Origin: Marthasterias glacialis | Taxonomy: Eukaryota; Echinodermata; Asteroidea; Forcipulatida; Asteriidae | DNA: 64,000 nucleotides | Assembly (NCBI GenBank): GCA_911728455.2 | Contig: OU452236.1 | Span: 10,345,195-10,409,194 of the forward strand | Direction: 5' to 3' | Shown: piece by piece, positions 39,901 through 53,180 of the stretch | Layout of the letters: each line of letters opens with the position of its first letter | Numbering within the stretch: the first letter of the stretch is position 1 | Made by a program: the position numbers and the translations under genes | The notes under the pieces: generated by a model | What the model was told of the DNA's origin: nothing | Seen by the model: only the letters and a program-made list of their open reading frames with translations | Database searches by the model: none

Positions 39901-42900
39901 ATTAAACTCACTGACTCTAGAAAGGCTGATTCATTTTCCCAGTGAACAATTAAACTCACTGACTCTAGAAAGGCTGATTTCTCTTCCCAGAAAACAATTA
40001 AACTCACTGACTCTAGAAAGGCTGATTCATCTTCCCAGTGAACAATTAAACTCACTGACTCTAGAAAGGCTGATTCATCTTCCCAGTGAACAATTAAACT
40101 CACTGACTCCAGAAAGGCTGAATTATCTTCCCAGTGAACAATTAAACTCACTGACTCTAGAAAGGCTGATTCATCTTCCCAGTGAACAATTAAACTCACT
40201 GACTCTAGAAAGGCTGATTTATCTTCCCAGTGAACAATTAAACTCACTGACTCTAGACAGGCTGATTCATCTTCCCGGTGAACAATTAAACTCACTGACT
40301 CTAGAAAGGCTGATTTATCTTCCCAGTAAACATTCAAACTCACTGACTCTAGAAAGGCTGATTTATCTTCCCAGTAAACAATCAAACTCACTGACTCTAG
40401 AAAGGCTGATTCATCTTCCCAGTAAACAATTAAACTCACTGATTCTAGAAAGCCTGATTTATCTTCCCAGTGAACAATTAAACTGACTGACTCTAGAAAG
40501 GCTGATTTATCTTCCCAGTGAATAATTAAACTCACTGACACTAGAGAGGCTGATGTATCTCCCAATGAAAAATTAAATTCACTGACTCTAGAAAGGCTGA
40601 TTTATCTTCCCAGTAAACAATTAAACTCACTGACTCTAGACAGGCTGATTCATCTTCCCAGTGAACAATTAAACTCACTGACTATAGAAAGGCTGATTCA
40701 TCTTCCCAGTGAACAATTAAACTCACTGACTCTAGAAAGGCTGATTTATCTTCCCAGTAAACAATTAAACTCACTGACTCTAGAAAGGCTGATTCATCTT
40801 CCCAGTGAACAATTAAACTCACTGACTCTAGAAAGGCTTATTCATCTTCCCAGTGAACAATTAAACTCACTGACTCCAGAAAGGCTGAATTATCTTCCCA
40901 ATGAACAATTAAACTCACTGACTCCAGAAAGGCTGATTTATCTTCCCAGTAAACAATCAAACTCACTGACTCTAGAAAGGCTGATTTATCTTCCCAGTAA
41001 ACAATCAAACTCACTGACTCTAGAAAGGCTGATTCGTCTTCCCAGTAAACAATTAAACTCACTGATTCTAGAAAGCCTGATTTATCTTCCCAGTGAAAGA
41101 TTAAACTCACTGACTCTAGAAAGGCTGATTCATCTTCCCAGTGAACAATTAAACTCACTGACTCTAGAAAGGCTGATTTATCTTCCCAGTGATTAATTAA
41201 AGTCACTGACACTAGACAGGCTGATGTATCTCCCAATGAAAAATTAAATTCACTGACTCTAGAAAGGCTGATGTATCTTCCCAATCAACAATTAAACTCA
41301 CTGACTCTAGAAAGGCTGATTCATCTTCCAAGTGAACAATTAAACTCACTGACTCTATAAAGCCTGATTTATCTTCCCAGTGAAATATTAGACTCAATGA
41401 CTCTAGAAAGGCTGATTCATCTTCCCAGTGAAATATTAAACTCACTGACTCTAGAAAGGCTGATTTATCTTCCCAGTGAATAATTAAACTCACTGACACT
41501 AGACAGGCTGATGTATCTCCCCAGTGAAAATTTAAACTCACTGACTCTAGAAAGGCTGGTTCATCTTCCCAGTGAACAATTAAACTCACTGACTCCAGAA
41601 AGGCTGATTTATCTTCCCAGTGAACAATTAAACTCACTGACTCTAGACAGGCTGAATTATCTTCCCAGTGAACAATTAAACTGACTGACTCTAGAAAGGC
41701 TGATTCATCTTCCCAGTGAACAATTAAACTCACTGACTCTAGAAAGGCTGATTTATCTTCCCAGTGAACAAATTAAACTCACTGACTCTAGAAAGGCTGA
41801 TTTATCTTCCCAGTAAACAATCAAACTCACTGACTCTAGACAGGCTGAATTATCTTCCCAGTTACCAATTAAATTCACTGACTCTAGACAGGCTTCTCCA
41901 TCTTTCCAGTTACCAATTAAACTCACTGACTCTAATAGGCTGAATTATCTTCCCAGTGAACAATTAAACTCACTGGCTCTAAAGAGGCTGTTGTATCTTC
42001 CCAATGAACAATTAAACTCACTGACTCCAGAAAGGCTGAATTATCTTCCCAGTGAACAATTAAACTCAATGACTCTAGACAGGCTGATCCATCTTTCCAG
42101 TTACCAATTAAACTCACTGACTCTAATAGGCTGAATTATCTTCCCAGTGAACAATTAAACTCACTGACTTTAAACAGGCTGATGTATCTTCCCAATCAAC
42201 AATTAAACTCACTGACTCCAGAAAGGCTGAATTATCTTCCCAGTGAACAATTAAACTCACTGACTCTAAACAGGCTGATTCATCTTCCCAGTGAACAATT
42301 AAACTCACTGACTCTAGAAAGGCTGATTTATCTTTTCAGTGAATAATTAAACTCACTGACACTAGACAGGCTGATGTATCTCCCAATGAAAAATTAAATT
42401 CACTGACTCTAAACAGGCTGATGTATCTTCCCAATCAACAATTAAACTCACTGACTCTAGAAAGGCTGATTCATCTTCCCAGTAAACAATTAAACTCACT
42501 GACTATAGAAAGGCTGATTTATCTTCCCAGTGAAATATTAAACTCACTGACTCTAATAGGCTGATGTATCTCCAATGAAAAATTAAATTCACTGACTCTA
42601 GAAAGGCTGATTTATCTTCCCAGTGAACAATTAAACTCACTGACTCTAGAAAGGCTGATTTATCTTCCCAGTGAATAATTAAACTCACTGACACTAGAGA
42701 GGCTGATGTATCTCCCAATGAAAAATTTAATTCACTGACTCTAGAAAGGCTGATTTATCTTCCCAGTAAACAATTAAACTCACTGACTCTAGAAAGGCTG
42801 ATTCATTTTCCCAGTGAACAATTAAACTCACTGACTCTAGAAAGGCAGATTTATCTTCCCAGAAAACAATTAAACTCACTGACTCTAGAAAGGCTGATTC

Positions 42901-45900
42901 ATCTTCCCAGTGAACAATTAAACTCACTGACTCTAGAAAGGCTGATTCATCTTCCCAGTGAACAATTAAACTCACTGACTCCAGAAAGGCTGAATTATCT
43001 TCCCAGTGAACAATTAAACTCACTGACTCTAGAAAGGCTGATTCATCTTCCCAGTGAACAATTAAACTCACTGACTCTAGAAAGGCTGATTTATCTTCCC
43101 AGTGAACAATTAAACTCACTGACTCTAGACAGGCTGATTCATCTTCCCGGTGAACAATTAAACTCACTGACTCTAGAAAGGCTGATTTATCTTCCCAGTA
43201 AACATTCAAACTCACTGACTCTAGAAAGGCTGATTTATCTTCCCAGTAAACAATCAAACTCACTGACTCTAGAAAGGCTGATTCATCTTCCCAGTAAACA
43301 ATTAAACTCACTGATTCTAGAAAGCCTGATTTATCTTCCCAGTGAACAATTAGACTGACTGACTCTAGAAAGGCTGATTTATCTTCCCAGTGAATAATTA
43401 AACTCACTGACACTAGAGAGGCTGATGTATCTCCCAATGAAAAATTAAATTCACTGACTCTAGAAAGGCTGATTTATCTTCCCAGTAAACAATTAAACTC
43501 ACTGACTCTAGACAGGCTGATTCATCTTCCCAGTGAACAATTAAACTCACTGACTATAGAAAGGCTGATTCATCTTCCCAGTGAACAATTAAACTCACTG
43601 ACTCTAGAAAGGCTGATTTATCTTCCCAGTAAACAATTAAACTCACTGACTCTAGACAGGCTGATTCATCTTCCCAGTGAACAATTAAACTCACTGACTC
43701 TAGAAAGGCTTATTCATCTTCCCAGTGAACAATTAAACTCACTGACTCCAGAAAGGCTGAATTATCTTCCCAATGAACAATTAAACTCACTGACTCCAGA
43801 AAGGCTGATTTATCTTCCCAGTAAACAATCAAACTCACTGACTCTAGAAAGGCTGATTTATCTTCCCAGTAAACAATCAAACTCACTGACTCTAGAAAGG
43901 CTGATTCGTCTTCCCAGTAAACAATTAAACTCACTGATTCTAGAAAGCCTGATTTATCTTCCCAGTGAAAGATTAAACTCACTGACTCTAGAAAGGCTGA
44001 TTCATCTTCCCAGTGAACAATTAAACTCACTGACTCTAGAAAGGCTGATTTATCTTCCCAGTGATTAATTAAAGTCACTGACACTAGACAGGCTGATGTA
44101 TCTCCCAATGAAAAATTAAATTCACTGACTCTAGAAAGGCTGATGTATCTTCCCAATCAACAATTAAACTCACTGACTCTAGAAAGGCTGATTCATCTTC
44201 CAAGTGAACAATTAAACTCACTGACTCTATAAAGCCTGATTTATCTTCCCAGTGAAATATTAGACTCAATGACTCTAGAAAGGCTGATTCATCTTCCCAG
44301 TGAAATATTAAACTCACTGACTCTAGAAAGGCTGATTTATCTTCCCAGTGAATAATTAAACTCACTGACACTAGACAGGCTGATGTATCTCCCCAGTGAA
44401 AATTTAAACTCACTGACTCTAGAAAGGCTGGTTCATCTTCCCAGTGAACAATTAAACTCACTGACTCCAGAAAGGCTGATTTATCTTCCCAGTGAACAAT
44501 TAAACTCACTGACTCTAGACAGGCTGAATTATCTTCCCAGTGAACAATTAAACTGACTGACTCTAGAAAGGCTGATTCATCTTCCCAGTGAACAATTAAA
44601 CTCACTGACTCTAGAAAGGCTGATTTATCTTCCCAGTGAACAAATTAAACTCACTGACTCTAGAAAGGCTGATTTATCTTCCCAGTAAACAATCAAACTC
44701 ACTGACTCTAGACAGGCTGAATTATCTTCCCAGTTACCAATTAAATTCACTGACTCTAGAAAGGCTGATTTATCTTCCCAGTTACCAATTAAATTCACTG
44801 ACTCTAGACAGGCTTCTCCATCTTTCCAGTTACCAATTAAACTCACTGACTCTAATAGGCTGAATTATCTTCCCAGTGAACAATTAAACTCACTGGCTCT
44901 AAAGAGGCTGTTGTATCTTCCCAATGAACAATTAAACTCACTGACTCCAGAAAGGCTGAATTATCTTCCCAGTGAACAATTAAACTCAATGACTCTAGAC
45001 AGGCTGATCCATCTTTCCAGTTACCAATTAAACTCACTGACTCTAATAGGCTGAATTATCTTCCCAGTGAACAATTAAACTCACTGACTTTAAACAGGCT
45101 GATGTATCTTCCCAATCAACAATTAAACTCACTGACTCCAGAAAGGCTGAATTATCTTCCCAGTGAACAATTAAACTCACTGACTCTAAACAGGCTGATT
45201 CATCTTCCCAGTGAACAATTAAACTCACTGACTCTAGAAAGGCTGATTTATCTTCCCAGTGAACAAATTTAACTCACTGACTCTAGAAAGGCTGATTTAT
45301 CTTCCCAGTAAACAATTAAACTCACTGACTCTAGACAGGCTGAATTATCTTCCCAGTGAACAATTAAACTCACTGACTCTAGAAAGGCTGATTTATCTTC
45401 CCAGTGAACAAATTAAACTCACTGACTCTAGAAAGGCTGATGTATCTTCCCAGTGAACAAATTAAACTCACTGACTCTAGAAAGGCTGATTTATCTTCCC
45501 AGTAAACAATTAAACTCACTGACTCTAGACAGGCTGAATTATCTTCCCAGTGAACAATTAAACTTACTGACTCCAGAAAGGCTGATTTATCTTCCCAGTG
45601 AACAATTAAACTCACTCACTCTAGAAAGGTTGATTCATCTTCCCAGTGAACAATTAAACTCACTCACTCTAGAAAGGCTGATTTATCTTCAGAGTAAACA
45701 ATCAAACTCACTGACTCTAGCAGGCTGAATTATCGTCCCAGACAAAATTAAACTCACTGACTCTAAATAGGCTGATTCATCTTCCCAGTAAACAATTAAA
45801 CTCACTGACTCTAGAAAGGGTGATTTATCTTCCCAATGAAATATTAAACTCACTGACTCTAGAAAGGCTGATTTATCTTTTCAGTGAATAATTAAACTCA

Positions 45901-48900
45901 CTGACACTAGACAGGCTGATGTATCTCCCAATGAAAAATTAAATTCACTGACTCTAAACAGGCTGATGTATCTTCCCAATCAACAATTAAACTCACTGAC
46001 TCTAGAAAGGCTGATTCATCTTCCCAGTAAACAATTAAACTCACTGACTATAGAAAGGCTGATTTATCTTCCCAGTGAAATATTAAACTCACTGACTCTA
46101 ATAGGCTGATGTATCTCCAATGAAAAATTAAATTCACTGACTCTAGAAAGGCTGATTTATCTTCCCAGTGAACAATTAAACTCACTGACTCTAGAAAGGC
46201 TGATTTATCTTCCCAGTGAATAATTAAACTCACTGACACTAGAGAGGCTGATGTATCTCCCAATGAAAAATTAAATTCACTGACTCTAGAAAGGCTGATT
46301 TATCTTCCCAGTAAACAATTAAACTCACTGACTCTAGAAAGGCTGATTCATTTTCCCAGTGAACAATTAAACTCACTGACTCTAGAAAGGCTGATTCATC
46401 TTCCCAGTGAACAATTAAACTCACTGACTCCAGAAAGGCTGAATTATCTTCCCAGTGAACAATTAAACTCACTGACTCTAGAAAGGCTGATTCATCTTCC
46501 CAGTGAACAATTAAACTCACTGACTCTAGAAAGCTTGATTTATCTTCCCAGTGAACAATTAAACTCACTGACTCTAGACAGGCTGATTCATCTTCCCGGT
46601 GAACAATTAAACTCACTGACTCTAGAAAGGCTGATTTATCTTCCCAGTAAACATTCAAACTCACTGACTCTAGAAAGGCTGATTTATCTTCCCAGTAAAC
46701 AATCAAACTCACTGACTCTAGAAAGGCTGATTCATCTTCCCAGTAAACAATTAAACTCACTGATTCTAGAAAGCCTGATTTATCTTCCCAGTGAACAATT
46801 AAACTGACTGACTCTAGAAAGGCTGATTTATCTTCCCAGTGAATAATTAAACTCACTGACACTAGAGAGGCTGATGTATCTCCCAATGAAAAATTAAATT
46901 CACTGACTCTAGAAAGGCTGATTTATCTTCCCAGTAAACAATTAAACTCACTGACTCTAGAAAGGCTGATTCATCTTCCCAGTGAACAATTAAACTCACT
47001 GACTATAGAAAGGCTGATTCATCTTCCCAGTGAACAATTAAACTCACTGACTCTAGAAAGGCTGATTTATCTTCCCAGTAAACAATTAAACTCACTGACT
47101 CTAGAAAGGCTGATTCATCTTCCCAGTGAACAATTAAACTCACTGACTCTAGAAAGGCTTATTCATCTTCCCAGTGAACAATTAAACTCACTGACTCCAG
47201 AAAGGCTGAATTATCTTCCCAATGAACAATTAAACTCACTGACTCCAGAAAGGCTGATTTATCTTCCCAGTAAACAATCAAACTCACTGACTCTAGAAAG
47301 GCTGATTTATCTTCCCAGTGAACAATTAAACTCACTGACTCTAGAAAGGCTGATTTATCTTCCCAGTGAACAATTAAACTCACTGACTCTAGACAGGCTG
47401 AATTATCTTCCCAGTGAACAATTAAACTGACTGACTCTAGAAAGGCTGATTCATCTTCCCAGTGAACAATTAAACTCACTGACTCTAGAAAGGCTGATTT
47501 ATCTTCCCAGTGAACAAATTAAACTCACTGACTCTAGAAAGGCTGATTTATCTTCCCAGTAAACAATCAAACTCACTGACTCTAGACAGGCTGAATTATC
47601 TTCCCAGTTACCAATTAAATTCACTGACTCTAGACAGGCTTCTCCATCTTTCCAGTTACCAATTAAACTCACTGACTCTAATAGGCTGAATTATCTTCCC
47701 AGTGAACAATTAAACTCACTGGCTCTAAAGAGGCTGTTGTATCTTCCCAATGAACAATTAAACTCACTGACTCTAGAAAGGCTGATTTATCTTCCCAGTA
47801 AACAATCAAACTCACTGACTCTAGACAGGCTGAATTATCTTCCCAGTTACCAATTAAATTCACTGACTCTAGACAGGCTTCTCCATCTTTCCAGTTACCA
47901 ATTAAACTCACTGACTCTAATAGGCTGAATTATCTTCCCAGTGAACAATTAAACTCACTGACTTTAAACAGGCTGATGTATCTTCCCAATCAACAATTAA
48001 ACTCACTGACTCCAGAAAGGCTGAATTATCTTCCCAGTGAACAATTAAACTCACTGACTCTAAACAGGCTGATTCATCTTCCCAGTGAACAATTAAACTC
48101 ACTGACTCTAGAAAGGCTGATTTATCTTCCCAGTGAACAAATTTAACTCACTGACTCTAGAAAGGCTGATTTATCTTCCCAGTAAACAATTAAACTCACT
48201 GACTCTAGACAGGCTGAATTATCTTCCCAGTGAACAATTAAACTCACTGACTCTAGAAAGGCTGATTTATCTTCCCAGTGAACAAATTAAACTCACTGAC
48301 TCTAGAAAGGCTGATGTATCTTCCCAGTGAACAAATTAAACTCACTGACTCTAGAAAGGCTGATTTATCTTCCCAGTAAACAATTAAACTCACTGACTCT
48401 AGACAGGCTGAATTATCTTCCCAGTGAACAATTAAACTCACTGACTCCAGAAAGGCTGAATTATCTTCCCAGTGAACAATTAAACTCACTGACTCTAAAC
48501 AGGCTGATTCATCTTCCCAGTGAACAATTAAACTCACTGACTCTAGAAAGGCTGATTTATCTTCCCAGTGAACAAATTTAACTCACTGACTCTAGAAAGG
48601 CTGATTTATCTTCCCAGTAAACAATTAAACTCACTGACTCTAGACAGGCTGAATTATCTTCCCAGTGAACAATTAAACTCACTGACTCTAGAAAGGCTGA
48701 TTTATCTTCCCAGTGAACAAATTAAACTCACTGACTCTAGAAAGGCTGATGTATCTTCCCAGTGAACAAATTAAACTCACTGACTCTAGAAAGGCTGATT
48801 TATCTTCCCAGTAAACAATTAAACTCACTGACTCTAGACAGGCTGAATTATCTTCCCAGTGAACAATTAAACTCACTGACTCCAGAAAGGCTGAATTATC

Positions 48901-49130
48901 TTCCCAATGAACAATTAAACTCACTGACTCTAGAAAGGCTGAATTATCTTCCCAGTGAACAATTAAACTCACTGACTCTAGAAAGGCTGATTTATCTCCA
49001 GAGTAAACAATCAAACTCACTGACTCTAGACAGGCTGAATTATCTTCCAAGTTACCAATTAAATTCACTGACTCTAGACAGGCTGATCCATCTTTCCAGT
49101 TACCAATTAAACTCACTGACTCTAATAGGC
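30041..49130 (+). repeat. 4,310-bp higher-order repeat, three near-complete and two shortened copies
   Basis: Landmarks repeat at exactly 4,310 bp: 30153, 34463, 38773; 31011, 35321, 39631; 32218, 36528, 40838; 33503, 37813, 42123. Copies 1 and 2 run about 30041-34350 and 34351-38660; copy 3 starts about 38661 and is cut near 42330. There 1,438 bp are missing and copy 4 resumes (39631 pairs with 42503, offset 2,872). One extra monomer near 44760 raises the offset to 2,920. Copy 5 begins near 45870 and is more rearranged, with a 435-bp duplication (48133 to 48568). Copies differ by only scattered substitutions, so the amplification is recent. Each unit is about 90 monomers. Confidence 0.9.
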
Positions 49131-49789
49131 TGAATTATCTTCCCAGTGAACAATTAAACTCACTGGCTCTAAAGAGGCTGTTGTATCTTCCCAATGAACA
49201 ATTAAACTCACTGACTCCAGAAAGGCTGAATTATCTTCCCAGTGAACAATTAAACTCAATGACTCTAGACAGGCTGATCCATCTTTCCAGTTACCAATTA
49301 AACTCACTGACTCTAATAGGCTGAATTATCTTCCCAGTGAACAATTAAACTCACTGACTCTAAACAGGCTGATGTATCTTCCCAATGAACAATTAAACTC
49401 ACTGACTCCAGAAAGGCTGAATTATCTTCCCAGTGAACAATTAAACTCACTGACTCTAAACAGGCTGATTCATCTTCCCAGTGAACAATTAAACTCACTG
49501 ACTCTAGAAAGGCTGATTTATCTTCCCAGTAAACAAATTAAACTCACTGACTCTAGAAAGGCTGATTTATCTTCCCAGTAAACAATTAAACTCACTGACT
49601 CTAGAAAGGCTGAATTATCTTCCCAGTGAACAATTAAACTCACTGACTCTAGAAAGGCTGATTTATCTTCCCAGTAAACAATCAAACTCACTGACTCTAG
49701 ACAGGCTGAATTATCTTCCCAGTTACCAATTAAATTCACTGACTCTAGACAGGCTGATCCATCTTTCCAGTTACCAATTAAACTCACTG

Positions 49790-51100
49790 ACTCTAATAGG
49801 CTGAATTATCTTCCCAGTGAACAATTAAACTCACTGACTCTAAACAGGCTGATGTATCTTCCCAATGAACAATTAAACTCACTGACTCCAGAACAGCTGA
49901 TTCATCTTCCCGGTGAACAATTAAACTCACTGACTCTAGAAAGGCTGATTCATCTTCCCAGTAAACAATTAAACTCACTGACTCTAGAAAGGCAGATGTA
50001 TTTTCCCAGTGAAAAATTAAACTCACTGACTCTAGAAAGGCAACTTCATCTTCCCAGTGAACAATTAAACTCACTGACTCTAGAAAGGCTGGTTCATCTT
50101 CCCAGTGAACAATTAAACTCACTGACTCCTGAAAGGCTGAATTATCTTCCCAGTGAACAATTAAACTCACTGACTCTAGAAAGGCTGGTTCATCTTCGCA
50201 GTGAGCAATTAAACTCACTGACTCTAGAAAGGCTGAATTATCTTCCCAGTGAACAATTAATCTCACTGATTCTAGAAAGGCTGGCTCATCTTCCCAGTGA
50301 ACAATTAAACTCACTGACTCGAGAAAGGCTGATACCTCTTCCCAGTGAACGATTAAACCCATTGACTCCAGAAAGGCTGATGTATCTTCCCAGTGACAAT
50401 TAAACTCACTGACACTAGAAAGGCTGAATTATCTTCCCAGTTACCAATTAAATTCACTGACTCTAGACAGGCTGATCCATCTTCCCAGTGAACAATTAAA
50501 CTCACTGACTCTAAACAGGCTGATGTATCTTCCCAATGAACAATTAAACTCACTGACTCCAGAACGGCTGATTCATCTTCCCGGTGAACAATTAAACTCA
50601 CTGACTCTAGAAAGGCTGATTCATCTTCCCAGTAAACAATTAAACTCACTGACTCTAGAAAGGCAGATGTATTTTCCCAGTGAAAAATTAAACTCACTGA
50701 CTCTAGAAAGGCAACTTCATCTTCCCAGTGAACAATTAAACTCACTGACTCTAGAAAGGCTGGTTCATCTTCCCAGTGAACAATTAAACTCACTGACTCC
50801 AGAAAGGCTGAATTATCTTCCCAGTGAACAATTAAACTCACTGACTCTAGAAAGGCTGGTTCATCTTCGCAGTGAACAATTAAACTCACTGACTCTAGAA
50901 AGGCTGAATTATCTTCCCAGTGAACAATTAATCTCACTGATTCTAGAAAGGCTGGCTCATCTTCCCAGTGAACAATTAAACTCACTGACTCGAGAAAGGC
51001 TGATTCCTCTTCCCAGTGAACGATTAAACCCATTGACTCCAGAAAGGCTGATGTATCTTCCCAGTGACAATTAAACTCACTGACTCTAGAAAGGCTGATG
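49790..51100 (+). repeat. Distal array end: 671-bp duplication of distinct monomers
   Basis: The segment from about 49790 recurs 671 bp later (for example 49852 to 50523). Its monomers carry variants rare elsewhere, such as GGCAACTTCATC, GGCTGGTTCATC, TCTTCGCAGTGA, TAATCTCACTGATTC and GACTCGAGAAAGG. These edge monomers were not homogenised with the central array. Confidence 0.88.
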
Positions 51101-51160
51101 TATCTTACCAGTGAAAAATTAAACTCACTGACACTAGACAGGCTGATTTATCTTTATACT

Positions 51161-51627
51161 GCAAAAATACTACATCTGATTTGCCCTCACAACACAAAAT
51201 GACTCTGATTTATCTTCACAATAGATGTATTGCAAATAAAGCCATCTTTGATAACAATTTCTAGTTTGGCTTATAGTTACCAAGTTCTGGAAATGTCAAT
51301 GCAGCTTGAGTTGCTTACCAACCAATGTGCCCCACACGCAGTATTTACATGCAATGCACAGTTGTGTGCCGTCATTGTTATCAAAGATAGCTTCTTTTTC
51401 CCATTGTTGACATAATGTGCAACCCATTTATAAAAAACACTCACCTGACTCAACCACCTTGTTTTTGTTTCAAAAAAAACGTGTCTAGTTTTGTAATACT
51501 CCCATTATCCTTGTGTCTTGCACCACCTCATGTACTACATATTATTGGTTTATTGATTGCACTGGTGGCTAGAAGCCAAAGGGTACAATTACATACAACT
51601 ATAATAAACATAATTCAGATATAAATA
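51161..51627. other. Right flank of the satellite with a small inverted repeat
   Basis: A decayed monomer-like piece (GACTCTGATTTATCTTCACAATAG, about 51201-51224) follows the array. CATCTTTGATAACAAT (51242-51257) is inverted at 51376-51391 (ATTGTTATCAAAGATA). No gene was recognised. Confidence 0.45.
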
Positions 51628-51883
51628 TTGACCATAAGGAGACCTACATGTACAATGTCTCTTTCGATTGAAGTTTTAAAAGTGGTGCATCCTACTGACG
51701 TCCCATTATGGCTTCTGAAAGAGTTTACGTGTAAATATTCTGGCAATTCACTAAGATCCTTGATGATTACCCCCATTCAGGTTGCTTTTGATAGGACTAG
51801 AAAAAAACTGCTTCTGTGTTCCCGATACCCAAGACTACCTATTACCATTTACAGTCAACATCCCCCTATTCATATTACACCAT

Positions 51884-52012
51884 GTGGGAGACTTTGGAAT
51901 GGTAGGTGGCAGCAGACCAGGTAAATGTCCATTATTTCCTTTGTTCTGAGAACAATAGATTCACCTGGTAAGTAGGCTGCCACCTAGTGTCCTTCAAAGT
52001 CTCCCATTGTAG
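51884..52012. repeat. Fold-back element inserted in the CR1-like LINE
   Basis: TGGGAGACTTTGGAATGGTAGGTGGCAGC at about 51885 is inverted as GCTGCCACC...TTCAAAGTCTCCCA near 51978-52006. ACCAGGTAAAT (from about 51917) is inverted as ATTCACCTGGT near 51959-51969. The element is nearly one long palindrome around CTTTGTTCTGAGAACAATAG and interrupts RT homology, so it is probably a small MITE. Confidence 0.75.
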
Positions 52013-53145
52013 CTTGTCTGTTTGAGGGCTTTCTGCCTGAGTGGTTGATGAAATGTAGCTCTGTTAACTGTTACCTGATCAGCCTTCTAAATATGATCCA
52101 TCAGGGTCATTATCCTCGTATTTGCACCATTGACATCAGAAAAACATTCAATCTTATTGACCACACCACAGACATTTTGTAAGATAATCAAACTGGGTGT
52201 TGACCCAACAGGACAAAGCCCTATCACTATCAAACTAACAGGTGGGAGTATGTAGACGACTCAAGCCTGGTTGTCCCTAAATCTGTCATTGGTGACATGC
52301 AGAAACACAGAGATGTCTTACGTGAATGAAGTCATGACACCCAACCCAAATCTGAGATGTGCAAAGTCCTGCAAGTAAGCTTTCTCAGTGAGGAACGCAT
52401 CCTACGGTTAGGGACCTTATCAAAATTAGTCCAGGATGACGAGTGGGTAAAAACAGTCCAGGACAAGTTTTACCACCCACTGTTGATTGACTTTGGGAGG
52501 AGGTCAGAGTGCCTGGCTTCCTCCAAAGACAATTTTTTTGGCAAACCCTAGAGACTTAGATTGGTATCTTCTGGAAAACAAGCAGGGGTCTCCATCCACA
52601 GGTCTGATTTGTGGTTTTGGTGTAGTTACACTACAAACCAATGACCTCAAAACCTTCCAGCTTACTCCAAAGTTTGTGTATACTACATGTAATCAACCAT
52701 TTAAACTGCAGAGAGCTCAGCAGGGTGCATCAACAAAGGACCTGTCTATGTTCAGGTAAACTGTGTTCCACTCAGCGAGTAAAACAATGGCTCTCACAAA
52801 AAAATCAATTTGATGGAGATCCAATAAAAGTTCCACATCAGAGAGATGTTTTCCAATTATCTGTCCTGGAATAACTTTGACAAGACCACTTGTCACTATC
52901 AACAACAATCCACATGCATTAGTTGAACTCCTCTGCTTACTTGGGGTCACAATCCAATCAAACCTCAAGCGGGACTTAAATGTTCGAAGCATGGTATTGT
53001 GTGCTACACAGCATCTCTACACTTTGAGTATTCTTAGGACAAATGCAGTCAGTATTGCAGATTTGATACTTGTCTGTCAATTGTTAGCCATCCCTATCCT
53101 GTTGGTAAGTGATGACACTTTGGAGCCATAAGTGCAGTGTAACGA

Positions 53146-53180
53146 ATGTTCATGTACATGTACATGTACATGTATGTATA
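53146..53180. repeat. (CATGTA)n microsatellite
   Basis: About five CATGTA units in tandem, just left of the solo LTR. Confidence 0.8.

Larger units (their letters stand above)
13645..51160 (+). repeat. 48-bp satellite array, 37.5 kb, about 780 monomers
   Basis: The most common monomer is 48 bp. It opens TTAAACTCACTGACTCTAG and includes AGGCTGATTTATCTTCCCAG, ending TGAACAA. It repeats head to tail in one orientation over 59% of the window with no interspersed element seen. Frequent variants are gAAAGg/gACAGg, gATTTATc/gATTCATc/gATGTATc/gAATTATc, AGTGAAC/AGTAAAC/AATGAAC and ATTAA/ATCAA. Indel variants include CTCTAATAGGCTG, CTCTAGCAGGCTG with CCAGACAAAATT, and CCAGTAAAACTCACTG. Most units carry TCTAGA (XbaI). 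TCACTG and CAGTGA within each unit can pair. Multi-unit open frames occur on both strands (16-residue repeats such as SLIVHWEDKSAFLESV), but most variation changes residues and indel units break every frame, so they are not annotated as proteins. Confidence 0.97.

Noticed and set aside
13834..51074. Dozens of long open frames on both strands inside the 48-bp array (repeat peptides such as SLIVHWEDKSAFLESV and YLPSEQLNSLTLERL)
   Set aside because: A 48-bp unit keeps every stop-free frame open, and the frames overlap on both strands. Most variants change residues, and units of irregular length end them. No start, splice or promoter context supports a protein.
13645..51160. CRISPR-like array
   Set aside because: Monomers are contiguous with no unique spacers, all parts vary together, and the context is eukaryotic.
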